From NCBI GenBank assembly GCA_946481205.1, contig CAMLNB010000075.1:1-14637 (forward strand): a DNA stretch of 14,637 nt. The letters are read 5' to 3'. Of the stretch, positions 13,775-14,637 are shown piece by piece. A program made the position numbers and the translations under genes. Position 1 is the stretch's first letter. Every line of letters starts with the position of its first letter. Under the pieces are notes generated by a model, which worked only from the letters and a program-made list of their open reading frames with translations, searched no databases and had not been told where the DNA came from. This stretch comes from an uncultured Kangiella sp. GTDB taxonomy: Bacteria > Pseudomonadota > Gammaproteobacteria > Enterobacterales > DSM-103792.

Positions 13775-14554
13775 TCACCATTTTTTCTTCGGCACGAAGT
13801 CGGCTTCCATTTCCTTCTTGGCGGCTTTTTCCAATTCGCTTTCCTTGGCTTCGACGGGTGCGCCGCTCGTATCGACAGGGGCTTCGCCGCGCAGCTCGGC
13901 CATCAGTTGATCCAGCACGGCTAACTGTTCCTGGACATAACTGTCGCTGATGTTTTCCTGCACCAATCGATCCGAGGCGTATTTGTAATACTGCTTGGCC
14001 AGGTTGTTCTGGTGATTGAGCACGGCCAGTTGACCAAGCTTGATATGGCCTTCAACATCGCAGCGCAAGCGCAGCCGTGCCAGCGATTTGAATGCCAGCA
14101 CAATCTGACTGGCGTTCAAACGCTTGTCCTGGCGCAGACGAGCGACAAATTCGGTTAACCGATGCAGCCGGGTGCGTAGTGCGGTCAGCTCGGCCGACTC
14201 GCTCGGCAATTGCAAGTTGACCAGCGTCTCGGCAGCCTTGCTCTGCAATTGCTGGCGCTGCTCATTCAGCCATTGCTCTTGCGCGGCCAACCCGTCGGCA
14301 TTGGCATCGATGCTGCGCATCGCTTGCAGATGCAGCTGAATGTAATCAAGCAAAACACTGCGAACGTGATTATCGAGCGGCAGCTCCTTGCCGAGTTCGA
14401 GTAGTTCCTGGCCATCGCGCAGGCTGGCCCGGTGCTGGGCGACGCGGTGCCGGCGTTCAGCGGCGAGCTGCTCGCGGCGCTGGATATAGGTGTTGATGCT
14501 GATGCCGACAATCAGGGCAACGATGATCACAACACCAATGACAACAATATTCAT
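13775..14554 (-). CDS. Membrane-anchored coiled-coil protein of unknown function
   Basis: I do not recognise this 259-residue protein. It begins with one hydrophobic segment (about 3-20, IVVIGVVIIVALIVGISI) that looks like an uncleaved anchor, followed by a basic stretch (QRREQLAAERRHR). Most of the rest is predicted helical and charged: a Gln/Leu-rich coiled coil at about 90-140, an Arg-rich helix at 147-165 and a TPR-like helix pair at 168-195 (GHIKLGQLAVLNHQNNLAKQYY). The C-terminus is acidic to basic, ending in KKKW. A cytoplasmic, inner-membrane-tethered adaptor is likely. The ATG at 14554 has AGGAAA 6 nt upstream. It converges on rssC and shares its terminator. Codon use looks like that of its neighbours. 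Confidence 0.8.
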   Translation of the reverse strand: MNIVVIGVVIIVALIVGISINTYIQRREQLAAERRHRVAQHRASLRDGQELLELGKELPLDNHVRSVLLDYIQLHLQAMRSIDANADGLAAQEQWLNEQRQQLQSKAAETLVNLQLPSESAELTALRTRLHRLTEFVARLRQDKRLNASQIVLAFKSLARLRLRCDVEGHIKLGQLAVLNHQNNLAKQYYKYASDRLVQENISDSYVQEQLAVLDQLMAELRGEAPVDTSGAPVEAKESELEKAAKKEMEADFVPKKKW

Positions 14555-14597
14555 ATTGGTTTCCTGCTGCTGGTGCAGCGTTGTAGTGCGGCTCTCA

Positions 14598-14627
14598 GTT
14601 TTCTAATGCTCGGTTTACTGATGCTCA
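14598..14627. repeat. 15-bp tandem direct repeats upstream of the minus-strand gene
   Basis: Two adjacent 15-bp copies (14598-14612 and 14613-14627) match at 12 of 15 bases and share TGCTC. A weaker third copy begins at 14628 and runs off the window. They lie 44-73 bp upstream of the start codon of the minus-strand gene, where promoter or operator elements are expected. Confidence 0.6.
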
Positions 14628-14637
14628 GTCTACCGAA

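Overview
The window looks like a chromosomal segment of a GC-rich, free-living gammaproteobacterium. It has a System I cytochrome c maturation operon in canonical order. It also has an mlaA - PilZ - rssB - rssC block whose order I recall from Pseudomonas aeruginosa (PA2800 to PA2797). No IS element, phage gene, tRNA, rRNA or CRISPR array is visible, and coding density is high.

Layout: (1) 1-308, minus strand: 5' part of a gene leaving the window, possibly a FliK-like flagellar hook-length control protein. (2) 478-8246, plus strand: mogA (molybdopterin adenylyltransferase) followed by ccmABCDEFGHI. Eight of the nine gene junctions overlap by 1 or 4 bases; only ccmB/ccmC has a gap (58 bp). (3) 8400-10458, plus strand: a compact three-gene cluster for a copper-binding ribosomally made peptide of the HvfABC/bufferin type. 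It comprises a secreted precursor with nine EGKCG motifs, an MNIO (DUF692) maturase and a DUF2063 partner. (4) 10507-11235, plus: the outer-membrane lipoprotein MlaA, closed by a 13-bp bidirectional terminator. (5) 11347-11655, minus: a small PilZ c-di-GMP receptor. (6) 11900-13668, plus: rssB (receiver plus PP2C phosphatase) and rssC (STAS anti-anti-sigma factor), closed by a 15-bp bidirectional terminator. (7) 13775-14554, minus: an unrecognised membrane-anchored coiled-coil protein, preceded by 15-bp tandem repeats that run to the window edge.

How the parts may work together: the Ccm machinery exports heme and attaches it to reduced CXXC motifs in the periplasm, a thiol chemistry that copper can poison. 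The peptide cluster lies directly downstream and would send a modified, copper-binding peptide to the same compartment. I see no intrinsic terminator between mogA and the end of mlaA. Read-through could therefore link Moco synthesis, cytochrome c assembly, copper buffering and outer-membrane lipid asymmetry, although a candidate ECF-type promoter sits in front of the precursor gene. The right part of the window carries stress and lifestyle regulation: c-di-GMP sensing, and sigma-S control through partner switching.

The most interesting element is the metallopeptide cluster. The family is recently described (Haemophilus HvfABC, Caulobacter bufferins). Here the precursor has an unusual 2-2-3-2 grouping of EGKCG motifs separated by lysine-rich linkers, and no DoxX (HvfD) gene is attached.
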